DNA of 64,000 nt from Palaemon carinicauda (GCF_036898095.1 NC_090726.1:42237645-42301644); one strand, 5' to 3'. Shown: positions 53,016-64,000, numbered from the stretch's first letter. Notes: generated by a model from the letters alone, not told the origin. A program made the numbers and translations.

Positions 53016-54374
53016 TTTTTACCAGTGTTCACCCTAATATCTTCGTGGGCACACAGGATCGGCATCCGTCTCCTCCGTTATCTGGACGACTGGTTGATCC
53101 TAGCAGACTCGGTGTCATCCCTTCTTCATCACCGGGACAAACTTCTGTGACTTTGCCAGGATCTGGGGATCATGGTAAATCTTGAGAAGTCCTCTCTGCT
53201 TCCCTCTCAAAGACTGGTATATCTAGGCATGATTATAGACACCAATCTCCACAAAGCCTTCCCATCAGACGACAGGATAGCAAGGTTGAGGAAGGTCGCA
53301 AGCCCTTTTCTCAGACGAGAAGAACTTCCAGCCCAATCGTGGGTACGTCTCCTCGGTCGCCTTTCATCATTGGCTCGTCTAGTTCCCAACTGTTGCCTCA
53401 GGATGAGATCCCTCCAGTGGCCACTCAAGTCCCTGTGGAATCAAGGTTACGATTCCCCGGACGTCCTGATCCCTATGGGACCTGCGGAACTGACAGACCT
53501 CCAGTGGTGGGTGACAGATGAGATCCTACGAAGAGGAGTGGATCTTCTCGTCCTCCCCCCGAATTTGATGCCGTTTTCGGACGCCTCAAAGAAAGGGTGG
53601 AGGGCCCACGTACTGCACCACACGACTTCAGGCCTGTGGTCAGAATCAGAAAAGTACCTCCATATAAATCTAGAGATGAAGGCCGTCTTCCTGGCCCTTC
53701 AACAGTTCCAACAATACCTGGCGGGTCACTCTGTGGTGGTGATGAGCGACAACACCACAGTAGTGGGTTACATCAACAAACAAGGAGGTACCTTTTCGGA
53801 GCAGCTATCCCATCTTGCAGTAGAGATACTGAGATGGGCTGAAACCCACTCGATTCCACTATCGGCACGCTTCATTCCAGGCAAAAGGAATGTGCTCGCC
53901 GACACTCTGAGCAGAGCGTCTCAGATAGTGAGTACCGAGTGGTCTTTGGATCATCTAGTAGCCAACAAAGTCCTGACTTTGTGGGGTTCTCCGACTGTGG
54001 ATCTGTTCGCAACAGCCCTGAACTTCAAGCTTCCGCTGTACTGCTCCTCAGTCCCAGATCCCAAGGCTCTCTGGCAAGATGCTTTCCAACAACAGTGGGA
54101 CAACATCGACGTTTACGCCTTTCCCCCGTTCTGTCTCATGAGGAGGGTGCTCAACAAGACCAGAACATTGGTCAATCTCTCAATGACCCTCATAGCTCCG
54201 CTATGGCATCACGCGGAATGGTTTCTGGACCTTCTGCAACTCCTAACGGAGCTACCGAGAAAACTCCCTTCACGGCACAATCTGCTCAGACAACCACATG
54301 CCAACATCTTCCACAAAGCCGTAGCTTCGCTACGACTTCATGCCTGGAGACTATCGAGCATCTCGTCGCTGTGA
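53016..54374 (+). pseudogene. Element D RT / RNase H / methyltransferase-like, 3' part
   Basis: It resumes with the RT core (LLRYLDDWLILADSVSS). A TGA at 53148-53150 follows, then an open run from 53172. RNase H appears as LMPFSDASKKGWRAHVL, YLHINLEMKAVFLAL (one residue short versus F), VVMSDNTTVVGYINKQGG and KRNVLADTLSRA. The Dam-like part is VDLFATALNFKLPLYCS, YAFPPFCLMRRVL, LIAPLWHHAEWF. Confidence 0.88.
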
Positions 54375-55394
54375 GAGGATTTTCGCAGCAAGTTGCTGTC
54401 AGGATGTCTGGACATCTGCAGAAGTCATCTGCAGCAGTCTACCAGGCAAAGTGGAAAGTCTTCTGTGGTTGGTGTCGTGGAAGGGGTATCTCTCCACTCG
54501 ATGCCACTATTCCAACAATAGCGGAGTTCCTCGTGTATTTGCGAGAAGAAATGCGCCTTTCAGTCTCGGCAGTGAAAGGCTATCGCTCAGCCTTGAGTCT
54601 AGTTTTCAGGCTGAAAGGAATGGGCATTTCTTCATCGCTAGAACTTTCTCTACTCATACGTAGTTATGAACTTACCTGCCCTCAGTCGGAAGTGAGACCT
54701 CCTCCATGGAACGTGGTTCGGGTTCTCAGGTTTCTTAAGAGACCTCCCTATGAACCATTATGCCAGGCATCAGATCGCCTCCTAATCTGGAAGACGGTGT
54801 TCCTACTAGCTTTGGCATCGGCCAAGCGTGTTAGCGAACTTCATGGTCTCTCGTATGACATCGCCCATTCAAGGGGATGGGGGGAGGTAATGTTCAACTT
54901 CGTCCCTGAGTTTATTGCTCAGACTCAGAATCCTGGGGTAGCGGATCCTCCGTTCGACTCCTCGGTTCGACTCCTTCCGGATTTCTAGTCTCCGTTCTGT
55001 AACAGATGACCCAGACCATCTCTTACTATGCCCAGTAAGGAGCTTGAGGCTATATCTTAAAAGAACAGCTGCAGTCCGTCCTCATGTGCTAGCATTATTT
55101 GTCAGCACAGGGAAGACTAAGAGGAGGGTCACCAAGAACACCATCTCGGCATGGATTCGTAGGGTGATTCATCTGGCCTTGAATCCAGATCCTCCTCCGT
55201 CACGTCGCCCTAGAGCACATGATGTCAGGGGCATAGCTACGTCCCTGGGCTTCAAAAGAAATTTTTCAGTGACGCAGGTTTTTCAAGCTGGGGTGTGGAA
55301 GCGTCAGACAACCTTCACAGCCCATTACCTGCAAGACGTGACCCACAGGAGGCTCGATACGTTCTCTATCGGTCCTGTGGTGGCTGCAGAATAG
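54203..55394 (+). pseudogene. Element D tyrosine recombinase, frameshifted
   Basis: The start at 54203 (MASRGMVSG) corresponds to the family 2 start. The core-binding part (AKWKVFCGWCRGRG, LSVSAVKGYRSAL) and first catalytic Arg (SAKRVSELHGL) are in one frame. A 13-bp duplication near 54955-54975 (TTCGACTCCTCGG-like) shifts it. The HxxR box (RAHDVRGIATSLGF) and Tyr (FTAHYLQDV) follow in another frame to 55394. Confidence 0.87.
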
Positions 55395-55888
55395 CTGGTT
55401 TAAAACCTCAAGCTCCTTATTGGACAAGTAGCAGAAGGTTGAGGGCAATGTTACCCAGTTTTAGTCTGCATGAATGAAAAGATTTGACTGGCCCTTATTC
55501 TTTTCTTCATCATCCCCTCTCTTGGGGAAAGCAGCATCCTGGGTTATCTGCATAGCTGACCTCAAATCACTGCAGGTAAATCATGTTCCCTTATGTTCCT
55601 AGTATTAAGTTAATACTGTCATGTCCCCATACCCTGACGAGGTGGTATTGGGAAAGTCCTAGTCTACAAGTTTCCATCTAAAGAACTTCAGATCAACTTC
55701 CTAGGAAGAGTCACACTTCTTTATACCTTCACACACAGCTTGCGTAGGCCGCAGTCCTTGCGCAGCAAGGTTCAATCGAGGTGCAGGGACTCATTTCTTG
55801 GGTGCTGTCACACTCAAATAACGAGTCCCCGGGCAAAGCCAAAAAGCCAGTACTGGCTGGGACGTCCACCCTTCCTAATGGGTGAGTG
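55395..55888 (+). other. Element D 3' untranslated region
   Basis: Noncoding sequence between the recombinase stop and the internal complementary region. It is closely matched by F at 63099-63579 (TCCCCATACCCTGACGAGGT, CCCCGGGCAAAGCC). Confidence 0.75.
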
Positions 55889-55990
55889 ACCCCTATTAAA
55901 TAGCGTGGTTTGTATTTCAGTTACGGAACAAGTGACAAATTCATAGATAATTTGTATTTTTCCTAACTATACAAACCTTAGCTATTTAAT
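55889..55990 (+). repeat. Element D internal complementary region
   Basis: ACCCCTATTAAATAGCGTGG through TTACGGAACAA is complementary to the 5' end. GTGACAAATTCATAGATAAT through CCTTAGCTATTTAAT is complementary to the 3' end. Confidence 0.87.
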
Positions 55991-56037
55991 CAAACTTGCC
56001 CGCCAGCCCTATCCCCCTTGAAGTCCTTCCTCCAAGC

Positions 56038-56238
56038 AAAGTGAGCTCAAGCACAGGTGTGTATGAGGGGGGGGGTTGGCAAGCTACCCCTCCCTACCCC
56101 CGCTAACTAGCGGTGTGGGTAGTAAACCCTCGTTAAATTTTAATGGCTCGTCATTTCAGCTACGCCGAAAGTAATACCCCTATTAAATAGCTAAGGTTTG
56201 TATAGTTAAGAAAAATACAAATTACCTACGAATTTGTC
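56038..56238 (+). repeat. Element D 3' inverted terminal repeat
   Basis: GTGAGCTCAAGCACAGGTGT through TACCCCTATTAAATAGCTAA and TACCTACGAATTTGTC, mirroring 42548-42707. Confidence 0.87.
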
Positions 56239-56596
56239 ATGTTTGGTAAGTATGGAAATAATAGATTTTATTTTTAGGGTTGTGTTTTTATTATAAATAC
56301 TGTCTTTGTTTCTTGCATTCTCGTTACTTAGACTGTGATTAAAGCTCCCATTTTCCAACCCTACTTTTTGCTATGAATTATCCAGACCACAAAAAATGAT
56401 TCGGTCAGCTACTAGAACTAATGATCCATTGGCATAAGTACTGTAGAGATATGTATCAATTTCACTTAACAAGAAATAGGGTGTCTGGTATTTTGTGTAC
56501 CACACAGTTAAGCTGTAGCAAAAGTTATGGGTTTTATACAAATTAGTAATTTTTATTCAAAATGTTATATTATTATTATTATTATTATTAAATGCT
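56239..56596. repeat. Flank X', second copy of the sequence preceding D
   Basis: ATGTTTGGTAAGTATGG through AAAATGTTATATT and (ATT)n, then AATGCT. By eye there are about six substitutions plus small indels against 42168-42547. It starts exactly at the D 3' end. Confidence 0.9.
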
Positions 56597-56778
56597 AATT
56601 GTTCCGTAACTGGAATACAAACCACGCTATTAAATAGGGGTATTACTTTCGGCGTAGCTGAAATGACGAGCCATTAATTTTTTAATGAGGGTTAACTACC
56701 CACACCGCTAGTTACCGGGGGTAGGGAGGATAGCTGGCTACCGCTCCCCCTCACACACCTGTAATTGAGCTCACGTTG
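56597..56778 (+). repeat. Element F 5' inverted terminal repeat
   Basis: TTGTTCCGTAACTGGAATAC through CTAGTTACCGGGGGTAGGGA and CTCACACACCTGTAATTGAG, mirrored at 63734-63934. Confidence 0.85.
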
Positions 56779-56901
56779 CTTTCGGCTCGAATGGTGATCG
56801 GACGTTGCCGCTCTCATCCTCGCCGACAATTGGCAGCCATTAATGCTTTTTGTTCTTTTCTTTTTCCTTAGATTGTGTACGTGAAGTTGGCCTCTGCAAC
56901 C

Positions 56902-59900
56902 ATGCTCACCTGCCCTGGTCTTCCCGACCGCCCCTGTGGAACATTCATGTCGGTGGTCAAGACCGATCCTCACGCCCTTTGTCCTTGCAGGGGCCAACAG
57001 TTTGATAGTGTCAACGAGTATAGGGAGTGGTTTTCCTCCCAGTGGGAGAGGTTTTCGCGACGGCGGAAGAAGTCCAGGCGGGATGTTTCTCCTTCGAAGG
57101 TTGCTTCATAGGAAGAAAAACCCAAGGCCTCTTCTTCCGTCGCCCAAACCTCCCTGAAGCTCCTACTCGGTCGGTCTCTTTCGAGAGACCGTCGAGTAGT
57201 AGCGTAGACTGAATTATTTCTGTCCAACCTCGGGTCTCGAGAGATGACGTTGCTTCCCCTAGCGAAGCAGCACCACCTCCCCCTGGGGAGGCCGTGTCAC
57301 TAACTTCCCTTTTCCAGATTTGGTCCTATTTGGGGCTCACGGGTTCGCCCTCCAAGGAGGTTTTGCTTGATTACATCCGCCTGGGTGCTTCTGTCAAGCA
57401 GTCATCGTCACCGTCAGAGGTAGATCCCCTGACACTTGTCGACGTTGTTGTGTTAGAGGTGTCTCATGCGGCGTCACCCATCTCCTCTGCCACTCCAAGC
57501 TCTACGGTAGCTGGCGGCTTAGTTTCCCCCGTTCCTGACCATCCTTCGAGGGGGAAACTAAGTTCTTTATCAGTCTCTCCTGCTAGTGTTTCTCTCCCTC
57601 GGGGGGAGTTCACTTACAGACTCCTCTTTGGAGGACTGCTGACGGTCAGCTTGCTGATCCAACGGCCCCCAGAGGGCGCATCCGTCTGAAGGCTCACCTT
57701 CCTCTTCGCCTTAGAGGCCTTCCTTCACTGGCAGTGAGGAGGCGCCTCTTTGGTTCAACGTCGTCTATGCAGTCCCCCGCAGAGGAGCCTCTAGACTGAT
57801 CGTCCATCACTGCACCTACAACCAGTCTTGTGACTTCGGTCCTGGACCTCTCTGCCGATCGTTCGCGATCTCTTTCGGTGGATGGTCGTCCTTTTAAAGG
57901 ACTCGTCGACCATCTACCCGACAGACCTGCCAACCTTCCATCACCGTTCCTGCATGGGCCTAACAAGGCTCCACCTGAGTGCACTATTGCGCGCCAACGT
58001 ACCGCGCACCCCGCATCCACGCAACCTGACCAGCACTCACTAGCAGCTCGTCAGGCCCCAACACTGCGGCACACCACTCATCTTGCTCGCCCTTACGTAG
58101 GGCAACAACCTCATGCGCCAACATGTGCCTACGCGCCTACTAGACCAGAGTTCTACCATGCGTGTACACATGCGCACACGTGCCAGGGCTCTCAGCACCG
58201 ACGCGCCCTGCGCCTACGCCCCAGCGCCCACCTGCGCGCCAACATTTCACCTACGCGCCAGTTACCTGCGCGTCAACGTTCTCCTGCGCAACAGCGCTCT
58301 CCCGCGTGCCAACATGTGCGCCCCACATCACGCTCTCCTGAGCGCCATCTTGCGCGCCAGTCAAAACCTGCGCGCCATCAACCTCCTGCACGCAAGTTCG
58401 TAGGTGAGGCAACAACCCTGTTGCCCTTACCTGCGCGCCATCTTTTACTGGTGCGTCAGCGCTCACCAGCCTCACGCTCACCTGCGCACCATCTTTCTCC
58501 TGCGCGCACTCACAGAGATACGCACGTGCGCCCTCTCTCTCCTAAAGACGCGTGCCAACATTCTCCTGCGCGGTCGGAGACATTCTCCTGCGCGCGCGCC
58601 CTAATTGTTCGACAGACGCACACAAACACTCTCCCCCGCGCACATCGGGATTCTCCTGCGCGGCCGCGCGCACCAACCATCTCCCGCGCGCAAGCACAAA
58701 TATTCTCCCTCATGCGAGCACCATTACTTGCCCTCGCGCGAGCGCCAATACTCTCCCATGTGCGAGCTTGCGCACCATCAGAAACGACGTCCGGCAAGGT
58801 CGCCATCGCCTCATTCCCCTCCCCGCAAGCGCATACACCGCTCATTGTGGGAGAAGGGAAACATGCAGAGGGGTTCAGGATCCCAAAGCTACTTCCTAAG
58901 GTGAACCCACCCATTCCAGTAACTCCTCCCAGGGATCCTTTGGTCCCTTTCCCTTCAGGGGGTATGTCTGACCATGCGTCTGTCAGCCAACAGCCCTGGT
59001 TCAACGCCCTGATCAGAGCCGTAACCCAGGCTTTCAAGCCTGTCCTCTCTAGGACATGGAACCATGGCTTTCTCTACCCCTTTGAAGAGGAAAAGAGGAG
59101 TTCTGGATGCGGTCACTTCCCCGAGGGCGAAACTGATTCCACTCAGACCATCAAGGCAAGTTCCTCCTATTTCTCGGACTAACTCTCCATCCCTTTCGGA
59201 TGAAGATCTCCCGTCACCAAGGGAACCACTCGAAGAGAGATTTTCCCCCATCACACCAATGAAGAAAACCTCTCATCATGCTGAGAGTTCCTCACAGTCC
59301 GGGAATAGAAGGGACATGCAACACTCATCAATGTTGAAGTCTTACATCCTTCCCCGGAAGGAATCTAAAGACTCCAAAACATTGCCAAAGTCCTTCACTA
59401 GGGCTAGGATGGAGCCAGCCAGCCAGCCACTCAAGGAATGTCTGCGACTCTCCCCAAGAAAAGCCTTTGGGGGATAGAAGGAGACTTCGCTGCAAGTCCT
59501 ACAACAGGAAGAGACCAGCAGGAGTCAGAACACGCACTTTGGCAGGTTCTGACTAATGAGGGTTCTTAACGGGTTTTCCGACCCGGAGATCCTCCCTCGA
59601 GAAGGCTAAGACGCAGTCTTAGACCGCGTCTTTGGTACTCAAAAACCCTCTAAGACCAGTGCAGCCCTGCCCTGGTCTCAAGGGGTAAAGAGTACCAGGG
59701 ACAAGATCGCCCAGCAGCTCTCCGAGATGTCCTCCTCCAACCGTTCCGGTACCACAAACAAGCTCCTCCCACCTCCTCACGTAGAGCAGAGGAGGTACTT
59801 CGAGATCCTGGAGGAGCCTTGTTCAGCTCTTCTGCTTCACCACTCGCTGAAAGAGCTAACCAGGGGAGTCCCTCTTGAGAGACTCTCCAACCGGCAGATC

Positions 59901-60425
59901 TCGTTCTCGGCAGCCGAGATCCTCAACCACGAGAAGGTCGCGAAGTGTGCTATGTAAGCTACTTCGTGGCTTGATAAATGGTTGGGGACCTTAGGTATCC
60001 TGATATGATCTGAGGATTTCTCCAAGGAATGTACCAGGAAAGCTATGGAAACGTTCCTTCTCTCAGGTATGTGCACGATCGAGTTTCTTGCCCACCAAGT
60101 CTCGAACTTGCGGGCAAATACCATCCTGAAATGTCGGGATGCAGTAGCTGAGAGATTCCACCAGAAGGTTCCTAACGCCAAGATCAATAGGCTCAGACAT
60201 TCCTCCATAGAGGGGTCTGTTCTGTTCGAACCTAGGAATGTGGAAAATGCTGCTGAGAGGTGGAGGAAGTCCCATCAAGACTCCCTCCTCCATAGGGCTT
60301 TAACATCTAAGCCCTATAAACCTCCAGCACCACAGCATTCCTGTCCAACCAAGACCACTACGACGACAGCTGCAGCGAAGACAACGGTGTCTAAGCCTAG
60401 GAAAAAAGTCCTCCAGGGGAGGTAA
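56902..60425 (+). pseudogene. Element F Gag-like, degenerate
   Basis: From the ATG at 56902 the Cys/His head is complete (C4, C12, H24, C27, C29 around TDPHALCPCRG), and a stop follows at 57109-57111. Later pieces include EVDPLTLVDVVVLEVSHAAS, the Arg/Ser/Pro/Ala/His repeat region (ARQRSPAQQRSPA) at 57960-58780, QPWFNALIRAVTQAFKPVL, STPLKRKRGVLDAVTSPRAK, ILPRKESKDSK and the C-terminal FLAHQVSNLRANTILKCRDA block. Frameshifts lie between them. Upstream, a pyrimidine-rich TTCTTTTCTTTTTCCTTAG at 56853-56871 looks like a splice acceptor, so a 5' noncoding exon is possible. Confidence 0.75.
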
Positions 60426-60475
60426 AAATCCTAGAGGGAGCAGCCGAGGCCACAAATGCTCCTGCATTTCCACCA

Positions 60476-62180
60476 GTGGGGGGATGCCTACAGAGTTGCG
60501 CAAACAGGTGGAAGCAACTCGGGGCCGATTCCTGGACAATCTCCGTGATCAGTCTAGGATATCGTGTCCCGTTCATAACATCTCTACGTCCCCTGACCAG
60601 GAATCCAGTATCATTGAACTCCCTTGCCATGGGATCGGCAAGGGGGCGAGCCCTTCGAGCAGAAGTCCAGACCCTGTTGAAGAAGGGCGCTCTCCAAGAG
60701 GTCATCGACGGATCCCCAGGCTTCTTCAGTTGACTCTTTCTTGTAAAGAAGGCGTCTGGAGGCTGGAGACCAGTCATCGACCTCTCAGCTCTAAAAAAGT
60801 TTGTCAAACAAACTCCGTTCAGCATGGAGACGGCAGACACGGTCAGACTAGCAGTAAGACCACAAGACTTCATGTGCACACTGGACCTAAAGGACACGTA
60901 CTTCCAGATCCCAGTCCATCCGTCTTCAAGGAAGTACTTAAGATTCAGCCTGGACAACAGAATATACCAGTTCAAGGTGCTGTGCTTTGGTTTTTCCACA
61001 GGACCACAAGTCTTTACCAGAGTGTTCACCCTAGTATCACCTTGGGCAAACAGGATTGGCATCTGTCTCCTCCGTTATCTGGATGACTGGCTAATCCTAG
61101 CAGACTCGGTGTCAAACCTTCTTCAACACCGAGACAAACTTCAGAGACTTTGGCAGGATCTGGGGATCATGGTAAATCTCGAGAAGTCCTCTCTGCTTCC
61201 CACTCAAAGACTGGTATACTTAGACATGATTATAGACACCATTCTCCACAAAGCCTTCCCATCAGATGACAGGATAGCAAGGCTGAGAAAGGTTGCAAGA
61301 CCTTTTCTCAGACGAGAAGAACTTCCAGCCCAATCGGGGCTACGTCTCCTCGGTAACCTTTCATCGCTGTCCCGTCTAGTTCCCAATGGTCGCCTCAGGA
61401 TGAGATCCCTCCAGTGGCGACTGAAGTCCCGGTGGAATCAAGCATATGACTCCCCGGACATCCAGATCCCCATGGGACCTGCGGAACTGACAGACCTCCA
61501 GTGGTGGGTGACAGACGAGAATCTACGAAAGGGAGTGAATCTTCTCGTCCTCCCCCCGGATTTGATGCTGTTTTCAGACGCTCCAAAAAAAAAGGGTGGG
61601 GGGCCCACATGCTGCACCACACAACCTCAGGCCTCTGGTCAGAGTCAGAAAAGTACCTCCACATAAATTTCCTTGAGATGAAGGCCGTCTTTCTGGCCCT
61701 TCAACAGTTCCAACAGTACCTGGCAAGTCACTCTGTGGTGGTGAGGAGTGACAACACCACAGTAGTGGCCTACATCAACAAACAAGGAGGTACTTTTTCG
61801 TAGCAACTATCCCATCTAGCAGTAGAGATACTGAGATGGGCCGAAATCCACTCGATACCACTATCGGCACGCTTCATTCCAGGCGAAAGGAATGTGCTCA
61901 CCAACAACCTGAGCAGAGCGTCTCAGATAGTGAGTACTGAGTGGTCTTTGGATCATCTAGTAGCCAACAAAGTCCTGACTTTGTGGGGTTCTCCGACTGT
62001 GGACCTCTTCACAACGGCCCTGAACTTCAGGCTCCCGCTGTACTGTTCCCCAGTCCCAGACCCCAAGGCTCTCTGGCAAGATGCTTTCCAACAACGAGGG
62101 GACAACATCGGCGTTTACGCCTTTCCCCCGTTCTGTCTGATGAGGAGGGTACTCGACAAGACCATAACATCGGTCAATCT
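60476..62180 (+). pseudogene. Element F RT / RNase H / methyltransferase-like
   Basis: A TGA at 60731-60733 interrupts the N-terminal part (GYRVPFITSLRPLT, EGRSPRG region). RT follows (GGWRPVIDLSALKKFV, CTLDLKDTYFQIPVHP, LCFGFSTGPQVFTRVF, LLRYLDDWLILADS). A run of A near 61586-61595 shifts the RNase H frame (GWGAHMLHHTTSGLW, LEMKAVFLALQQF, VRSDNTTVVAYINKQGG). A TAG lies at 61801-61803. The Dam-like part (VDLFTTALNFRLPLYCS, YAFPPFCLMRRVL) stops at the deletion near 62180. Confidence 0.87.
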
Positions 62181-63098
62181 TTCAAAGTGGAAAGTCTTCT
62201 GTGGTTGGGGTATCTCTCCACTCGATGCCACTATTCCAGCAATAGCGGAGTTCCTCTTGTATTTGCGTGAAGAAATGCGCCTATCAGTCTCGGCAGTGAA
62301 AGGCTATCGCTCAACCTTAAGCCTCGCCTTCAGACTGAAAGGAGTGGACATTTCTTCATCGCTAGAACTTTCTCTACTCATACGGAGTTATGAACTTACC
62401 TGCCCCAAGTCGGAAGCGAGACCTCCCCCATGGAACATAGTTGGAGTTCTCAGGTCTCTTAAGTGACCTCCCTATGAACCATTACACCAGGCAACAGATC
62501 GCCACCTGACTTAGAAGACGGTGTTCCTGCTAGCTTTGGCCTTGGCCAAGCAAGTCAGCGAACTTCATGGTCTCTCATATGACATCGCCTATTCAAGGGG
62601 ATGGGGAGAGGTAACGTTCAACTTCGTCCCTGAGTTTATTGCTAAGACTCAGAACCCGGGAGTAGCAGATCCTCGATTCGACTCCTTCCGGATTTCTAGT
62701 CTCTGTACTGTAACAGATGACCCAGACCATCTCTTACTTTGCCCAGTAAGGAGCTTGAGGTTGTACCTCAAGAGAACAGCCACAGCCCGTCCTCGTGTGC
62801 CAGCACTATTCGTCAGCACAGGAAGGACCAAGAGGAGGGTCACCAAGAACATTGCAGGGTCATTGACCTCGCACTGAATCCAAACCCTCCTCCGTCACGT
62901 CGCCCCAGAGCACATGATGTCAGGGGCATAGCTACGTACCTGGCCTTCAAAAGAAATTATTCAGTGACGCAGGTTCTTCAAGCTGCGGTGTGGAAACGTC
63001 AGAATATATTCACATCCCACTACCTGCAAGACGTGACCCACAGGAGACTCGATACTTTTTCTATCGGTCCTGTGGTGGCTGCACAACAGCTGGTTTAA
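62181..63098 (+). pseudogene. Element F tyrosine recombinase, truncated and mutated
   Basis: The N-terminus is deleted and the frame enters at KWKVFCGW directly from the methyltransferase-like part. A stop follows VLRSLK at 62464-62466. The first catalytic Arg is replaced by Gln (LAKQVSELHGL against AKRVSELHGL in D). A deletion near 62855 shifts the frame before the HxxR box (RAHDVRGIATYLAF) and Tyr (FTSHYLQDV). It cannot be functional. Confidence 0.87.
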
Positions 63099-63579
63099 AA
63101 CCTGAAGCTCCTTATTGGACAAATAGCAGAAGGTTGAGGGCATTATTACCCAGTTTTAGTCTGCATGAATGAAAAGGTTTGACTGGCCCTTATTCTTTTC
63201 TTCATCATCCCCTCTCTTGGGGAAAGCAGCATCCTGGGTTCTCTGCATAGCTGACCTCAAACCATTGCAGGTAAACCATGCTCCCTTGTGTTCCTAGTAT
63301 TAAGATTAATACTGTTACGTCCCCATACCCTGACGAGGTGGTATTGGGAAAGTCCTAGTCTACAAGTTTCCATCTAAAGAACTTCGGAACAACTTTCTAG
63401 GACGAGTAACACTTCTACATACCTTCACACACAGCTTGCGTAGGCCGCAGACTAGCAAGGTTTTAGTGAGGTGCAGGGGCTCCTTATTTCTTGAGTGCTA
63501 ACACACTCAAATAAGGAGTCCCCGGGCAAAGCCAAAAGCCAGACCGGCTGGGACGTCCACCCTTCCTAATGGGTGAGTC
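63099..63579 (+). other. Element F 3' untranslated region
   Basis: Noncoding, matching D 55395-55888. No gene seen. Confidence 0.75.
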
Positions 63580-63690
63580 ACCCCTATTAAATAGCGTGGT
63601 TTGTATTCCAGTCACGGAACAAATGACAAATTCGTAGATACTTTAATTTGTATTTTTCCTAACTATACAAACCTTAGCTATTTAACCAAA
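63580..63690 (+). repeat. Element F internal complementary region
   Basis: ACCCCTATTAAATAGCGTGG through CACGGAACAAATGACAAATT and TATACAAACCTTAGCTATTT, complementary to the two element ends as in D. It carries a few extra bases (TACTTTAATT). Confidence 0.85.
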
Positions 63691-63733
63691 CTTGCCCGCC
63701 AGCCCTATCTCCCTTGAAGTCCTACCTCCAAGC

Positions 63734-63934
63734 AAAGTGAGCAAAAATCACAGGTGTGTATGAGGGGGAGGGGTAGCAAGCTACCCTCCCTACCCCCGCT
63801 AACTAGCGGTGTGGGTAGTTAACCCTCGTTAAAATTAATGGCTCGTCATTTCAGCTACGCCGAAAGTAATACCCCTATTAAATAGCTAAGGTTTGTATAG
63901 TTAGGAAAAATACAAATTATCTACGAATTTGTCA
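63734..63934 (+). repeat. Element F 3' inverted terminal repeat
   Basis: AAAGTGAGCAAAAATCACAG through TACCCCTATTAAATAGCTAA and ATCTACGAATTTGTC. Confidence 0.85.
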
Positions 63935-64000
63935 TGCTGCAACCCTAGTTGGAAAAGCAGGATGCTATAACCCCAGGGGCCCCAACAGGGAAAATAGCCC
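63935..64000 (-). repeat. SINE/LINE tail, minus orientation, cut by window end
   Basis: CTGCAACCCTAGTTGGAAAA, GCAGGATGCTATAACCCC and CAACAGGGAAAATAGCCC match the shared tail. It lacks the (ATT)n that normally precedes it. That (ATT)n is found left of element F, so F sits at the boundary between the microsatellite and the tail. Confidence 0.8.

Larger units (their letters stand above)
42548..56238 (+). mobile_element. DIRS-like YR retrotransposon D (family 3), decayed, host of element E
   Basis: Net length is about 7.2 kb without E. The 5' inverted repeat is 42548-42707, the 3' inverted repeat 56038-56238 and the internal complementary region 55889-55990. Gag has an internal deletion and frameshifts. 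RT is frameshifted, cut by E at 46489/53016, and has a TGA at 53148-53150. The recombinase is frameshifted by a 13-bp duplication. F is its nearest relative in the window. Confidence 0.9.
56597..63934 (+). mobile_element. DIRS-like YR retrotransposon F (family 3), decayed
   Basis: About 7.3 kb. The 5' inverted repeat is about 56597-56778, the 3' inverted repeat 63734-63934 and the internal complementary region about 63580-63690. Gag is broken by stops and frameshifts. RT has at least two stops and an A-run frameshift. A deletion of about 260 bp fuses the methyltransferase-like part to the recombinase. The recombinase has lost its first catalytic Arg. The right flank is a minus-oriented SINE/LINE tail. 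Confidence 0.9.

Overview
The window looks like repeat-rich intergenic and intronic DNA from an animal genome, most likely a decapod crustacean (shrimp-like). The evidence is one spliced metazoan gene exon, very long (CT)n and (ATT)n microsatellites, tRNA-derived SINEs, LINE fragments with (TAA)n tails, and DIRS-type retrotransposons. The species-level assignment is inference. No bacterial operons, CRISPR arrays or rRNA genes were seen.

The dominant content is six DIRS-like tyrosine-recombinase (YR) retrotransposons in three families. Family 1 is element A (1 to at least 4612, minus strand, cut by the window edge), whose gag is split by a 132-bp intron. Family 2 is elements B (8134-14666, minus), C (17096-23560, minus) and E (about 46490-53015, plus). 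Family 3 is elements D (42548-56238, plus, interrupted by E) and F (56597-63934, plus). Each carries gag, a reverse transcriptase / RNase H / methyltransferase-like ORF, and a YR in overlapping frames. The five complete copies have inverted terminal repeats plus an internal complementary region that spells out the joined ends of a circular intermediate. C and E have every frame open and look autonomous. B, D and F are decayed.

Layout: 1-6130, element A and its leader; 6127-8133, repeat fragments and two piggyBac-like MITEs; 8134-14666, element B inside the second MITE; 15401-16275, first coding exon of a TMUB-like transmembrane ubiquitin-domain gene; 16580-16885, a third MITE; 17096-23560, element C; 23.6-42.1 kb, a repeat graveyard holding foldback palindromes, a (CT)n compound satellite, SINEs, LINE pieces, a 105-bp minisatellite grown inside a LINE RNase H/C-terminal region, a hAT-like MITE and a large inverted duplication; 42.17-63.93 kb, the D/E/F complex in which a unique flank of about 380 bp occurs before both D and F.

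The most informative signals are the exact insertion junctions. E in D, and B in a MITE, both fit reciprocal YR recombination between a circle junction and a target sharing a short A/T run, with no target-site duplication. The D-flank-F arrangement also breaks exactly at a DIRS end, suggesting the recombinase may drive local duplication.
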